A stretch of 64,000 bases of DNA from Mycolicibacterium sp. BiH015 (lineage in GTDB: Bacteria > Actinomycetota > Actinomycetes > Mycobacteriales > Mycobacteriaceae), in the NCBI RefSeq assembly GCF_027706845.1, contig NZ_JAQGCZ010000005.1, positions 310,001 to 374,000 of the forward strand, read 5' to 3'. Positions 27,496-37,380 of the stretch are shown here, piece by piece (the stretch's first letter is position 1; each line of letters begins with the position of its first letter). The notes under the pieces are model-generated. The model had not been told where the DNA came from. It saw nothing but the letters and a program-made list of their open reading frames with translations, and searched no databases. Made by a program: the position numbers and the translations under genes.

Positions 27496-29133
27496 GTGTC
27501 GACCATCTTCAATGTCCGGAACATGAAGCTGCCGGGCGTCTCGCGCACCGCCCTGGTCGTGGGGACCCTCGTGGTGATCGTCGCTGTCGCGGCGGCGTTC
27601 CTCGGCTGGCAGTTCTACAAGAAGGCGACGACCAACACCGTCGTCGCGTACTTCACCCAGACGCTGGCGCTCTACCCCGGCGACAAGGTGCAGATCATGG
27701 GCGTCCAGGTCGGTTCGATCGACAAGATCGAACCCGCGGGCGACAAGATGAAGGTCACCTTCCACTACGAGGACAAGTACAAGGTCCCCGAGAACGCCAG
27801 CGCCTCGATTCTCAACCCGAGCCTGGTGGCGTCGCGCACCATCCAGCTGTCGCCGCCCTACACCGGCGGCAACACGCTGCCCGACGGCGCGGTGCTCGAC
27901 ACCGACCGCACCCAGGTGCCGGTCGAATACGACGATCTCCGGGATTCGGTGAGCCGACTGCTGCGTGACCTCGGTCCGACACCGGAGCAGCCGAAGGGTC
28001 CGTTCGGCGACATCATCGAGTCCGCCGCCGATGGTTTCGCGGGCAAGGGCGAGCAGCTCAACCGGACGCTCAGCGGACTCTCGGAGGCGCTGTTCGCGCT
28101 GAATCAGGGCCGCGGAGACCTGTTCAGCGTCATCAAGAGCCTGGCGTTGTTCGTCAACGCCCTGTACGAGAGCGACCAGCAGTTCGTCTCGCTGAACAAC
28201 AACCTCGCGCAGTTCACCAACGCGTTCACCAACACCGACCGCGAAGTGGCCGACGCGCTGCAGGACCTCAACGAGTTGCTCTCCACCACAAGGGGATTCA
28301 TCGAGGAGAACGGGGAGGTGCTGGCAACCGACATCAACAACCTCGCCGACACCACGAACGCGATCCTGCAGCCCGAGCCCCTCGACGGCCTGGAGACGGG
28401 TCTGCACGTCTACCCGAACCTCGCCGCCAACATTCTGAACATCGCCTCGGCGAACTCCGGCGGCATCGTCGGCACGCCGGTCATCTCGAACTTCGCGAAC
28501 CCGATGGAGTTCATCTGCAGCTCCATCCAGGCCGGTAGCCGCCTCGGCTACCAGGAATCGGCGGAGCTGTGCGCCCAGTATCTGGGCCCCATCCTCGATG
28601 CGATCAAGTTCAACTACCTGCCGTTCGGTGCGAACCAGCTACAGGCGGCGATGACGCTGCCCAAGCAGATCGCCTACTCCGAACCGCGTCTGCAGCCGCC
28701 GCCGGGATACAAGGACACCACCGTCCCGGGCATCTGGTCTCGTGACACCCTGTTCTCGCACGGCAACCATGAGCCGGGCTGGATCGTCGCGCCCGGCATG
28801 CAGGGCGTCGAAGTGCAGCCGTTCACGGCGAACATGCTCACGCCGGAGTCGCTGGCCGAGCTGATGGGCGGGCCCGACATCGTGCCGCCCCCCGCGCCAC
28901 CGGCGTTCGGGACGACACGCAACGGCAACCTGCCGGGACCGCCGAACGCGTTCGACCAGAACAACCCCTTGCCGCCACCGTGGTATCCGCAGCCGGGCCC
29001 CCCGCCCGCGCCCGCACCCGGGGTGATCCCCGGCGGTGGAAGTCCGCTCGGCGCGCCCGCCGCAGCTCCTGCCCCCGCCCCCGCGGCGCCGTCGGGCCCG
29101 CTGCTGCCGGCCGAAGCTGGAGGAACGCGATGA
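27496..29133 (+). CDS. mce1D: Mce-family protein Mce1D
   Basis: 545 residues, GTG start behind AGGAG. Membrane segment near residues 15-37, MlaD domain with TLALYPGDKVQIMGVQVGSI, helical region, a conserved C-terminal region with two Cys-containing stretches (FICSSIQAG, AELCAQYLG) and a Pro-rich tail of about 80 residues. Fourth subunit of the Mce1 complex. It overlaps mce1E by ATGA. Confidence 0.94.
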   Translation: MSTIFNVRNMKLPGVSRTALVVGTLVVIVAVAAAFLGWQFYKKATTNTVVAYFTQTLALYPGDKVQIMGVQVGSIDKIEPAGDKMKVTFHYEDKYKVPENASASILNPSLVASRTIQLSPPYTGGNTLPDGAVLDTDRTQVPVEYDDLRDSVSRLLRDLGPTPEQPKGPFGDIIESAADGFAGKGEQLNRTLSGLSEALFALNQGRGDLFSVIKSLALFVNALYESDQQFVSLNNNLAQFTNAFTNTDREVADALQDLNELLSTTRGFIEENGEVLATDINNLADTTNAILQPEPLDGLETGLHVYPNLAANILNIASANSGGIVGTPVISNFANPMEFICSSIQAGSRLGYQESAELCAQYLGPILDAIKFNYLPFGANQLQAAMTLPKQIAYSEPRLQPPPGYKDTTVPGIWSRDTLFSHGNHEPGWIVAPGMQGVEVQPFTANMLTPESLAELMGGPDIVPPPAPPAFGTTRNGNLPGPPNAFDQNNPLPPPWYPQPGPPPAPAPGVIPGGGSPLGAPAAAPAPAPAAPSGPLLPAEAGGTR

Positions 29134-30275
29134 ACAGGCTCACCACCCTGGCCAAGCGCGCCGTCGCGCTCGGAGCCGCCGCGGTGGTCCTCACGTCCTG
29201 CGGGTCGTGGAAGGGCATCGCCAACGTCCCCTTGCCGGGCGGACCGGGCACCGGTTCGGGAGCGACCACCATCTACGTCCAGATGCCGGACACGTTGGCG
29301 CTCAACGTCAACAGCCGGGTGCGGGTGGCCGACGTCTATGTCGGCCGGGTGCGCGCCATCGAGCTGAAGAACTGGGTTGCGACCCTGACGCTGGACCTCG
29401 AGCAGTCCGTGCAGTTGCCGAAGAACACGCTGGCCAAGATCGGCCAGACCAGCCTGCTGGGATCGCAGCACGTGCAGCTGGACCTGCCGCCCGACCCGTC
29501 CCCGGACAAACTGCAGACCGGCGACACGATCCCGCTGCAGAACGCCTCGGCGTTCCCGACGACCGAGCGGGTGCTCGCCAGCATCGCGTCGATCCTGACC
29601 GGCGGCGGAGTGGCGAACCTGGAAACGATCCAGACCGAGATCTACAACGTTCTCAACGGCCGGGGCGACGAGATCCGGGAGTTCCTGGGCCGTCTCGACA
29701 CCTTCACCGCGGAGCTGAATCAGCAGCGGGAGGACATCACCCGGGCCATCGATTCGACGAACCGCCTGTTGGCGATCGTCGCGCAACGCAACGAGACGCT
29801 CGACGCGGTGCTGACCGAATTCCCGCCGCTGATCCAGCATTTCGCGGAAACCCGGGATCTGTTCGCCGACGCCGTCGAAGCGCTCGGCCGCATCAGCGGC
29901 GCCGCGGAGGATGCGCTCGCCCCCGCGAGCGACAACCTCAACAGGAACCTCGACATCCTGCAGCGCCCGCTGCGGGAGCTGGCGAAGTCGTCGCCCTACC
30001 TGATCGGTGCGCTGAAGATGTTGCCCACGGCACCGTTCAGCATCACCAACGTGCCCAAGGCTGTGCGCGGCGACTACATCAACGTCTCGCTCATGGTGGA
30101 TCTGACGCTGTCGGCGATCGACAACGGATTCCTCTCCGGCACAGGCGTTTCCGGAATGCTGCGGGCGCTGGAGCAGGCGTGGGGCCGCGATCCGAACACG
30201 ATGATCCCGGATGTGCGCTTCACCCCGAACCCGAACTCGGCGCCCAACGGGCCACTCATCGAGAGGAGTGAGTGA
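29130..30275 (+). CDS. mce1E: Mce-family lipoprotein Mce1E (LprK)
   Basis: 381 residues from the ATG at 29130, which overlaps the mce1D stop; an in-frame upstream start would lie inside mce1D. The N-terminus is a lipoprotein signal with the lipobox VLTSC, so this subunit is lipid-anchored as Mce1E/LprK is. MlaD domain with LNVNSRVRVADVYVGRV and a long helical tunnel segment follow. It takes the lipoprotein position in the six-subunit Mce1 assembly. Confidence 0.95.
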   Translation: MNRLTTLAKRAVALGAAAVVLTSCGSWKGIANVPLPGGPGTGSGATTIYVQMPDTLALNVNSRVRVADVYVGRVRAIELKNWVATLTLDLEQSVQLPKNTLAKIGQTSLLGSQHVQLDLPPDPSPDKLQTGDTIPLQNASAFPTTERVLASIASILTGGGVANLETIQTEIYNVLNGRGDEIREFLGRLDTFTAELNQQREDITRAIDSTNRLLAIVAQRNETLDAVLTEFPPLIQHFAETRDLFADAVEALGRISGAAEDALAPASDNLNRNLDILQRPLRELAKSSPYLIGALKMLPTAPFSITNVPKAVRGDYINVSLMVDLTLSAIDNGFLSGTGVSGMLRALEQAWGRDPNTMIPDVRFTPNPNSAPNGPLIERSE

Positions 30276-30278
30276 GCG

Positions 30279-31841
30279 ATGCTGACACGTTTCGTCAAGA
30301 TCCAGCTGATCATCTTCTCGATCCTGACCATCCTCGCGGTCGGCGTGCTGGGCCTGTACTACCTGCGGCTGCCCAGCCTGGCCGGCGTCGGGCAGTACAC
30401 GCTCTACGCCGACCTGGAGCGCTCCGGCGGTTTGTACGCGACCGGCAACGTGACCTACCGGGGCATCCAGATCGGCAAGGTCACCGAGGTCGAACCCACC
30501 GAGACCGGTGCGCGCGCGACGATGAGCATCGACGACGAGTACAAGATTCCGGTGGATGCGGTCGCGAACGTCCACTCGGTGTCGGCGATCGGCGAGCAGT
30601 ATCTCGACCTCGTGTCGCCGTCTGGAGTGGATCAGTACTTCAGCCCGGGTTCGACGATCACCGAGAGCACGGTGCCCGAAGAGGTCGGTCCCGCGATCGA
30701 CGCCGCCAACGAGGGCCTCGCAGTGTTGCCCAAGGAGAAGATCGACGCGCTTCTCACCGAGACCTCGGCCGCGGTGGGCGGACTGGGTCCGTCGCTGCAG
30801 CGGCTCGTCGACTCCACGACGAACCTCGCCGAGGGTTTCCGCGACAACTTGCCTCAGGTCAACGACATCATCACCAATGCGGCACCGATTTTGGACAGCC
30901 AGGTCCAGTCCGGCGACGCGATCGAGCAGTGGTCGCGCAACCTGAACGTCATCGCCTCCCAGGCGGCCGAGCAGGATCCTGCGCTGCGCAGCGGACTGCA
31001 GCAGGCGGCACCCACGCTGGATCAAGTCAATGGCCTGTTCACCGACGTGCGTGATTCGTTGCCGCAGACCCTGGCGAATCTGTCCGTCGTCATCGACATG
31101 CTCAAGCGCTACAACAAGGGTCTTGAGCAGGCGTTCGTGATCTTCCCGCAGGGTGGTTCCGCGCTGCAGATGGGGTCGATCTTCGAAGACGGCGGCCTGC
31201 TGCACTTCGGTCTGTCCATCAACCAGCCGCCGCCGTGTCTGACCGGTTTCGTCCCGGCTTCGGAGTGGCGGTCGCCCGCCGACACCAGCATGGCGCCGCT
31301 GCCGTCGGGCACGTACTGCAAGATCCCGAAGGACTACCAGGGCAACGCCGTGCGCGGTGCACGTAACTACCCGTGCGCCGACGTGCCCGGCAAGCGTGCG
31401 GCAAGCCCGCGGGAATGCCGCAGCGACGAACCGTACGTTCCGCTGGGCACCAACCCGTGGTACGGCGACCCGAACCAGATCGTCGCGTGCCCCGCTCCCG
31501 GCGCACGCTGTGACCAGCGCGTGGCGCCAGGTCAGGTGGTCCCGGCACCGTCGGTCAACAACGGCCGCAATCCGCTGCCGGCCGACGAGCTGCCACCGCC
31601 GGCGTCGACGGCTCCGATCAGCGATCCGTTGAGCCCGCCGGGCTCGGGTACCGTCAGCTGCAGCGGTCAGCAGCCGAACCCGTGCATCTACACCCCGACG
31701 CAGGGACCTGCCGGCAGCGCTGCGGCCTACAGCCCGAGCAGCGGTGAGGTTGTGGGACCTGACGGCGTCAGATACAACGTTGGTAATTCGAGCAACCCAG
31801 GAGACGACGGATGGAAGGAGATGCTGGCACCAGCCGGCTGA
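30279..31841 (+). CDS. mce1F: Mce-family protein Mce1F
   Basis: 520 residues, three bases after the mce1E stop. N-terminal membrane segment (about 7-28), MlaD domain with SGGLYATGNVTYRGIQIGKV, helical tunnel segment, and a Cys- and Pro-rich C-terminal part (with GTYCKIPKDY, ACPAPGARCDQ, NPCIYTPTQGP) of about 150 residues. Last Mce subunit. Its end overlaps the next gene by 31 bases. Confidence 0.94.
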   Translation: MLTRFVKIQLIIFSILTILAVGVLGLYYLRLPSLAGVGQYTLYADLERSGGLYATGNVTYRGIQIGKVTEVEPTETGARATMSIDDEYKIPVDAVANVHSVSAIGEQYLDLVSPSGVDQYFSPGSTITESTVPEEVGPAIDAANEGLAVLPKEKIDALLTETSAAVGGLGPSLQRLVDSTTNLAEGFRDNLPQVNDIITNAAPILDSQVQSGDAIEQWSRNLNVIASQAAEQDPALRSGLQQAAPTLDQVNGLFTDVRDSLPQTLANLSVVIDMLKRYNKGLEQAFVIFPQGGSALQMGSIFEDGGLLHFGLSINQPPPCLTGFVPASEWRSPADTSMAPLPSGTYCKIPKDYQGNAVRGARNYPCADVPGKRAASPRECRSDEPYVPLGTNPWYGDPNQIVACPAPGARCDQRVAPGQVVPAPSVNNGRNPLPADELPPPASTAPISDPLSPPGSGTVSCSGQQPNPCIYTPTQGPAGSAAAYSPSSGEVVGPDGVRYNVGNSSNPGDDGWKEMLAPAG

Positions 31842-32431
31842 CCCCCCACACCGAGGACGTCCAGGAAGAGTCGTCGGCGGCCGCCCCAGACGCGGCGCCC
31901 GCGGACGAGACCCCGGTTGAGACGCGTAGGCCCACCCGGCTGGGCAACGGCTGGGCGGCGGGCATCTGCGCCCTGTTGATCCTGCTGGCCGCAGGCGCCG
32001 TCGCCGGCGGGTTCTTCGCACTGCGTGCCAACGAACGCGCCGCCGAGGTGGCGCGCACCGACGAGGCGGCACTGCAGGCCGCCAAGGACTGCGTCGCGGC
32101 GACCCAGGCTCCGGACACCGCGGCGATGACAGCCGCGCAGTCGAAGATCCTCGAATGTTCGACCGGAGATTTCGGCGTCCAGGCGGGCCTGTTCGGCAGC
32201 GTCATCGCGGAGGCGTACTCCGCGGCCAATGCCACCGTGGCGGTCGACGACCTGCGCGCCGCCGTCGAACGGCACAACGAGGACGGATCGATCAACGTGC
32301 TCGTCGCGGTCCGGGTCAGGATCTCCAACTCCGAGGCCGCCGACCAGCAGGTCGGCTACCGCTTGCGGGCGACGATGGCCTGGGACGAGGGGCAGTACCG
32401 GATCGCCAGGCTGGACCAGGTCAACTCGTGA
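31811..32431 (+). CDS. mam1A: Mce-associated membrane protein (Rv0175-like)
   Basis: 206 residues, ATG at 31811 with GGAG seven bases upstream inside the end of mce1F. An acidic N-terminal ~50 residues, one membrane helix (about 55-77: GICALLILLAAGAVAGGFF), and a C-terminal domain with an NTF2-like feel (VAVRVRISNSEAADQQ... RLRATMAWDEGQYRI in part). By position it matches Rv0175. Such Mas/Mam proteins are thought to stabilise the Mce transporter. Confidence 0.9.
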   Translation: MEGDAGTSRLTPHTEDVQEESSAAAPDAAPADETPVETRRPTRLGNGWAAGICALLILLAAGAVAGGFFALRANERAAEVARTDEAALQAAKDCVAATQAPDTAAMTAAQSKILECSTGDFGVQAGLFGSVIAEAYSAANATVAVDDLRAAVERHNEDGSINVLVAVRVRISNSEAADQQVGYRLRATMAWDEGQYRIARLDQVNS

Positions 32432-33408
32432 CGGCCGTTCTCGACACGACCCCGACGACCTCTGCGGACGAACCCGGCGCGGGGCCTGTGCCGGCGTCGT
32501 GGCCGTCCCGCGCGGGCGCACTGGCGGTCGACGTGCTGCCCGGCCTCGGCGTCATCGCCACGATGGCGCTGCTGGCGCTGGCCTCGCCGTCCGACGGCTG
32601 GGAGCGCTGGGTGTTCACCGCGCTGGGCGGACTGACGCTGTTCGCGATGGCGGTGAACCGGCTGGTGCTGCCGAACGCCACCGGGTGGACGCTGGGGAGG
32701 GCGCTGTTCGGCATCGCGGTTCTTCGTGGCGGAGAGCGTGTCGGCGTCGTGCGGTTGGCGGTGCGCGACCTCGCGCACCTGCTCGACACGCTCGCACTGG
32801 GCATCGGATGGCTGTGGCCGCTGTGGGACAAGCGGAACCGCACCTTCGCAGACATGCTGGCGCGCACCGAGGTGCTGCGCGTCGACCCGCCGCAGCGGAA
32901 CATGCGGCGCGTCGTGGCGAAGATCCTCATTGCGGCGGCGGTGCTTTCGGTCGCCGCGGCCGGCCTCGGCTACGGCGTCGTCTACCGGTACGAGCGTGCC
33001 GTCGACGCGTCGCGGCAGCAGATCGCCGAACAGGGCCCGCGCATCGTCGAGCAGATGCTGAGCTACGGCGCCGACACGATGGACGACGACTTCGCCAGGG
33101 CGCAGGGGCTGGCGACCGACGGCTACCGCGACCAGCTGATCGCCCAGCAGGAGGCGGTGCGGGCCGGGACTCCGACGACGAACGAGTACTGGGCCGTCAA
33201 CAGCGCGGTGCTGACCAATCCACCGGTGACCCCCGATCACGCGGCGATGCTCCTGGCGATGCAGGGCCAACGCGGCAACAATCCCGACGACCAGAAATTC
33301 ATCACCGCGACCGTGGTCGTGAACTTCGACAAGTCGCCGGACGGGCAGTGGCGCGTCGCGAACCTGACAGTGCTGAAGAAGCCGCTCATGAATCAGGCCG
33401 GCCAGTGA
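32428..33408 (+). CDS. mam1B: RDD-domain Mce-associated protein (Rv0176-like)
   Basis: 326 residues from a GTG that overlaps the previous stop by four bases (GTGA). The N-terminal ~160 residues are an RDD domain with three membrane segments (SRAGALAVDVLPGLGVIA, TGWTLGRALFGIAVLR, WLWPLWDKRNRTFADML). Another membrane helix (about 170-190) and a soluble Mam-type domain ending VANLTVLKKP follow. It is an accessory membrane protein of the Mce1 operon and matches Rv0176. Confidence 0.9.
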   Translation: MTAVLDTTPTTSADEPGAGPVPASWPSRAGALAVDVLPGLGVIATMALLALASPSDGWERWVFTALGGLTLFAMAVNRLVLPNATGWTLGRALFGIAVLRGGERVGVVRLAVRDLAHLLDTLALGIGWLWPLWDKRNRTFADMLARTEVLRVDPPQRNMRRVVAKILIAAAVLSVAAAGLGYGVVYRYERAVDASRQQIAEQGPRIVEQMLSYGADTMDDDFARAQGLATDGYRDQLIAQQEAVRAGTPTTNEYWAVNSAVLTNPPVTPDHAAMLLAMQGQRGNNPDDQKFITATVVVNFDKSPDGQWRVANLTVLKKPLMNQAGQ

Positions 33409-33971
33409 GCCCCCGCCGCAACCTCACCGGAGCCGACGGCGACACCGTCGACCCCGACTACTTCCTTGCGGTGCCGAAACCCTCGCTGCGATGGGGTCTT
33501 CCGCTGGTCACCGTGCTCGCCGCCGTGCTGATCGCGGCAGCGATCGCAGCAAGCACCGTCATGCTCGTCCGACACCAGGAGGACCGTCGGGCCGCCGTCA
33601 ACGACGCCGCCGCGCTCGGCTACACCACCGAGTTCATGGTGATGTACACGAGCCTGGATCCGTTCAACGCCAATGCATACGCCGACCGCATCACCGCGCA
33701 GGCCACCGGTGAATTCGCGAAGAACTTCAGCGCGCGCACCAACGAGATCCTGATTCAGGTCGCGCGATCCGAGCCGAGCACCGGCGAGGTGCTCTCGGCC
33801 GGGGTGCAGCGCTGGAACGACGACGGCAGCGCCGAGGTGCTGATCGCCACGAAGGTCACGTCCAAGACCCCCGACGGCAAGTCGACGATGGAGAGCGGAA
33901 GTCGCTGGCTGGCAACGACTATCAAGGAAGGGCAGCAGTGGAAGATCAGCAACCTGGTTCAGGTGATCTGA
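33405..33971 (+). CDS. mam1C: Mce-associated membrane protein (Rv0177-like)
   Basis: 188 residues from a GTG overlapping the previous stop (GTGA). One membrane helix at about 30-54 (GLPLVTVLAAVLIAAAIAA) and a C-terminal Mam-type domain that ends SGSRWLATTIKEGQQWKIS (in part). It matches Rv0177 by position and layout. The next gene starts inside its last 34 bases. Confidence 0.9.
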   Translation: MSPRRNLTGADGDTVDPDYFLAVPKPSLRWGLPLVTVLAAVLIAAAIAASTVMLVRHQEDRRAAVNDAAALGYTTEFMVMYTSLDPFNANAYADRITAQATGEFAKNFSARTNEILIQVARSEPSTGEVLSAGVQRWNDDGSAEVLIATKVTSKTPDGKSTMESGSRWLATTIKEGQQWKISNLVQVI

Positions 33972-34735
33972 CCACCGAGGAACACTCCACTGCCGACCGG
34001 CCGCGTCGGCGGTTCTTCGGCCGACGCTCGGAGCGAGACGTCTCTGAGCCCACCGCCGAGGAAACGGCGAAGCCCGCCGACGACGCTCCCAAGACTCCGA
34101 TGGGCAAGGCGGCCCGCGCCAAAGCCGCACCGGCACAGCCGGAAGCGGGAAGCGAGGAGCCCGTCGCGGAGGCTCCCGAGGAACCGGTCGTCATGGTGGC
34201 GCACCGCCCCGCGAGCAAGGGCATGATCGCCGCTGCGGCCGTCGCCTCGGCGGTGTTCATCGGCGCGAGTGCTTTCGCCGGCGCCATGGTCCAGCCTTAC
34301 CTGGCCGAGCGTGCCCTCGTCGCCACCAAGCTGGACATCGCGCGCACGGCGACCGACGCGATCACGACGCTGTGGACGTACACCCCCGACGACATGAACA
34401 CGTTGGCCGACCGCGCCACGGTATTCCTGGGCGGTGATTTCGCCGATGAGTACCGCCGCTACATCGACGCCATCGTCGAACCCAACAAGCAGGCCCAGGT
34501 CACCAACACGACCCAGGTGATGGGCGCGGCGGTCGAATCCGTGTCGCCGCCGTCGGTGCCGACCGAAGCTACGGCGCTGGTGTACACGAACTCGGTGGCG
34601 ACGAGTCCGGTCACCAAGAACATCCCGGCGCTGCGCTACCTGTCGTACCGCCTGACGATGCAGCGTGAAGGCAGCGACTGGCGCATCATCAGGATGTCCA
34701 CCATCACGTCGTTCGATCTGACGCCGCAGCTTTAG
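33938..34735 (+). CDS. mam1D: Mce-associated membrane protein (Rv0178-like)
   Basis: 265 residues from a GTG at 33938 that lies inside the end of the previous gene. The first ~90 residues are charged and low in complexity (many Glu, Ala, Pro), then one membrane helix (about 97-120) and a Mam-type domain ending RIIRMSTITSFDLTPQL. It matches Rv0178 and closes the mce1 operon. The next gene starts 10 bases later on the same strand but belongs to a different kind of function. Confidence 0.9.
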   Translation: MEDQQPGSGDLTTEEHSTADRPRRRFFGRRSERDVSEPTAEETAKPADDAPKTPMGKAARAKAAPAQPEAGSEEPVAEAPEEPVVMVAHRPASKGMIAAAAVASAVFIGASAFAGAMVQPYLAERALVATKLDIARTATDAITTLWTYTPDDMNTLADRATVFLGGDFADEYRRYIDAIVEPNKQAQVTNTTQVMGAAVESVSPPSVPTEATALVYTNSVATSPVTKNIPALRYLSYRLTMQREGSDWRIIRMSTITSFDLTPQL

Positions 34736-34745
34736 CCTGCCTGCC

Positions 34746-35432
34746 GTGGCCATCGCCTCGCCGGTATCGCAACGTCAGACGGAGGCCGCGCTTCTGCTGC
34801 TGACCTTCACGACCGGGTTGATCGACGCTGTCAGCGTGCTCGTGCTCGGCCACGTGTTCGTCGCGAACATGACGGGCAACGTGGTGTTCCTCGGCTTCTG
34901 GTTCGCGTCGCACACCGTCGTCGACCTGACTGCCGCGGTCGTGGCGTTCACCTGCTTTCTGCTGGGCGCCGTCGTCGGTGGCCGATTGGTGCGCCACCTG
35001 GGCGCAAACGTGCGGGTATGGATCGCGACGGCCCTCGGCGTCGAGATCGTGCTGCTCGTCGTGCTGGCGATCCTGTGCGGAGCAGGGGTGCTGCACTATC
35101 ACGACGACACAAAATTGGTGGTGATCGCCGGGCTGGCAACGGCTTTCGGTGTCCAGCATTCGACGGCGCGCCAATTCGGCATCCAGGAGCTGACCACCAC
35201 GGTGTTGACCTCGACCATCGTCGGCATCGGCGTTGACAGCAAGCTGGCAGGCGGCACCGGTGCCCGGCAGAGGCTGCGCATTGCCGTCGTTGCCACCATG
35301 TGCTTCGGCGCTCTCGTCGGGGCGACGCTGACACGTTTCACCGTGGCTCCGATCCTTGCGCTGGGCGCGGTGGTGGTCACCGTCAGCGCTGCGTTCTTCT
35401 GGTTCGGCCGGCCCGATCCGGAGAAGGCGTGA
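34746..35432 (+). CDS. DUF1275 (YoaK-like) membrane protein
   Basis: 228 residues with about six membrane helices. The start TGLIDAVSVLVLGHVFVANMTGN (in part: GLIDAVSVLVLGHVF) and the GVQHSTARQFGIQELTTTV loop are the signature of the DUF1275/YoaK family. Transport is often assumed, but no substrate is known. GTG start. It shares a four-base GTGA overlap with the fructosamine kinase gene. Confidence 0.88.
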   Translation: MAIASPVSQRQTEAALLLLTFTTGLIDAVSVLVLGHVFVANMTGNVVFLGFWFASHTVVDLTAAVVAFTCFLLGAVVGGRLVRHLGANVRVWIATALGVEIVLLVVLAILCGAGVLHYHDDTKLVVIAGLATAFGVQHSTARQFGIQELTTTVLTSTIVGIGVDSKLAGGTGARQRLRIAVVATMCFGALVGATLTRFTVAPILALGAVVVTVSAAFFWFGRPDPEKA

Positions 35433-36190
35433 GGGAGTACATCAAGCGGAACGCCAACGCTCCCAACAGTTTCTTCGCCTGCGAGGCAGCGGGTCTGCGA
35501 TGGCTGGCGCAGGCTGAGGGCGGGGTGCCGTGCGCGCGGGTTCTCGCGGTGGACGAGGTTTCTCTCACGCTCGAGCGCCTCACGCCGTCGTCGCCCACTG
35601 CGGCCATGGCGCACGACTTCGGCGCGCGTCTGGCGCGCACACACGACGCGGGCGCGGATGGCTTCGGAGCGGCACCGTCCGGCTGGGACGGGCCCGGGTT
35701 CTTCGGTCCGCTGCAGCAGCCATTGCCGATGGCCTACGCGAGTCTAGCGTCGTGGGGTGCGTTCTACGCCGAGCACCGACTCGCGCCGATGGCTGCGCGA
35801 GCATCGCTCGACACGGAGACGCGCATCGCTCTTGCCGAAGTGATGCGACGTTGCAGGACAGGCGATTTCGACGACGGTGACCCACCGGCGCGGTTGCACG
35901 GCGATCTGTGGAGCGGCAATGTCATGTGGACGTCCGGCGGCGCGGTGCTGATCGACCCGGCTGCCCATGGTGGCCACCGGGAAGCCGACCTCGCGATGCT
36001 CGCGCTGTTCGGCTGCCCGCACCTGGACGCGGTGCTCGGCGGCTACGAGTCCGAGCACCGGCTGCGCGACGGCTGGCGGGGCCGCATCGGGTTGCACCAG
36101 CTGTATCCGCTGCTCGCGCATGTGGTGCTGTTCGGCTCCGGATACCTCGCGCAGACGCGCGCCGCGGCCGTCAGCGCGTGCCGGCTCTAG
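35429..36190 (+). CDS. Fructosamine kinase family protein
   Basis: 253 residues from a GTG that overlaps the previous stop. Kinase-like fold with the ATP-site Lys in REYIKRN, the catalytic loop HGDLWSGNVMW and the metal-binding segment LIDPAAHGGHREADLAML. Members phosphorylate sugars attached to amino groups (for example on proteins or small amines) so that the adduct falls off. It is somewhat shorter than the usual ~290 residues, at the N-terminus. Confidence 0.88.
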   Translation: MREYIKRNANAPNSFFACEAAGLRWLAQAEGGVPCARVLAVDEVSLTLERLTPSSPTAAMAHDFGARLARTHDAGADGFGAAPSGWDGPGFFGPLQQPLPMAYASLASWGAFYAEHRLAPMAARASLDTETRIALAEVMRRCRTGDFDDGDPPARLHGDLWSGNVMWTSGGAVLIDPAAHGGHREADLAMLALFGCPHLDAVLGGYESEHRLRDGWRGRIGLHQLYPLLAHVVLFGSGYLAQTRAAAVSACRL

Positions 36191-36288
36191 GTTGTGAGTC
36201 ACGGCCGGTCGATGCGTGGCGAGCGTGCGCATTTGTACAGCTGATCGCGGCGCGCCGCCGTGCAGACACGCGCTCTCGCGGTGCGAGG

Positions 36289-37380
36289 TCAGTTGAACGC
36301 GAGCCATGCCGGCTGGGCGCGCTCACGCGAATCGCACAGCACCGCCATCGTGTCGCACGATCCGCGGGGCGACCCGGCCCCGGCCCACATGCCGCCGGTG
36401 TCGCGGCGCAACACGATGGCCGACGAACCGCCGCCGTCGAGCAGCACGGCGGTGTCACTACCCAAGCCACGGAACAGATCCTGGATCTGGTCGGGGGTGT
36501 AGCTGCCGCCCTGGAACACGTACATCTCATCGCGATCCTTGACGTAAGCGATCGCCGTGCGCGCCGCGCTCGGCCCCGGATCGTTGAGCTGCCCCGTCTC
36601 GCCCGGCGCCAGCAGACCGAGGCCGGCAACGGCGACGAAACGGGTGCCGTCATTGATCAGCCGGGTGACGACGGGGGTGGCGGCGTCGTAGTCGTCGTCA
36701 CCGCTCGGCGGTACCACGAACGGCGCGCCCTGGACGGGAATGATCATGGTGGACAGCGCCATCCATCGTTCGTCACCGCCCGAGAGGCCCTGCTTGCCGG
36801 CGTAGGCGAGCGTGCCCGTCACGGCCGCGTTGGTCCGGCCGAGGTTGCGGGTGTTGTCGACGTAGGCGCCCAGCGGTGAGCTGCAGCCGGTGGTTTTCCA
36901 CGAGCCGCCCTGCTGGCCGCGCACGTCGAAGAAGTTGGCGTTGATGGCGATCGTCGGCTGGCCGAGCGCCTGCCACGCCTGCAGCGGTGAGAAGGTCTCG
37001 GACGCCTGACGCAACCCCTCGGACGTTCGCGCCCGGGGGTCTTGCTCGCAGCGCGCCTGGTACCCGGTGTGCGAGTCGGCCAGCAGCCGGGGAGCGAGCC
37101 GCTGCGACGCGGACTTGATGATCATCAGTCGCCCGCCGTTGTTCAGCTCGTAGGAGTTTCCTGCGGCGTCGAGCATCGGCGCGGGGAATCCCGAGCCGAA
37201 GTTGTAGACGAGATAGGAGCCCTTCGTATTCGCGATGGCCGCCGCGAGGAGTTCGCGCGCACTGGCGGCGTGCGCCGGGGGAGCCGCGGCCGCCATCGCG
37301 AGAACCGTGCACATCGCCATCGCGAAGACGGACCGTGTGACGGCGGCGCGGCGCCGGGAGTTTGCGGTCGGAGTCGTCAC
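36289..37380 (-). CDS. Secreted phosphodiester glycosidase-family protein
   Basis: 363 residues. The N-terminus has a basic stretch and a hydrophobic core ending in AHA, a standard signal peptide (cut near residue 39). The rest has the NAGPA/DUF2233 segments: AINANFFDVRGQQGGSW near the middle and LLDGGGSSAIVL near the end. Enzymes of this family remove a sugar-linked group from a phosphodiester or act on cell-surface glycans. It should act outside the membrane or in the wall. It is divergent from the epimerase gene. Confidence 0.82.
   Translation of the reverse strand: MTTPTANSRRRAAVTRSVFAMAMCTVLAMAAAAPPAHAASARELLAAAIANTKGSYLVYNFGSGFPAPMLDAAGNSYELNNGGRLMIIKSASQRLAPRLLADSHTGYQARCEQDPRARTSEGLRQASETFSPLQAWQALGQPTIAINANFFDVRGQQGGSWKTTGCSSPLGAYVDNTRNLGRTNAAVTGTLAYAGKQGLSGGDERWMALSTMIIPVQGAPFVVPPSGDDDYDAATPVVTRLINDGTRFVAVAGLGLLAPGETGQLNDPGPSAARTAIAYVKDRDEMYVFQGGSYTPDQIQDLFRGLGSDTAVLLDGGGSSAIVLRRDTGGMWAGAGSPRGSCDTMAVLCDSRERAQPAWLAFN

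Noticed and set aside
28674..32072. Open frame of 1132 codons on the minus strand
   Set aside because: Antisense to mce1D, mce1E, mce1F and the next gene, all with clear domains; the frame has only Arg/Gly-rich filler.
36247..36258. Palindrome GCGGCGCGCCGC as terminator
   Set aside because: It has no loop and no T-tract and is of a kind expected by chance in this base composition.
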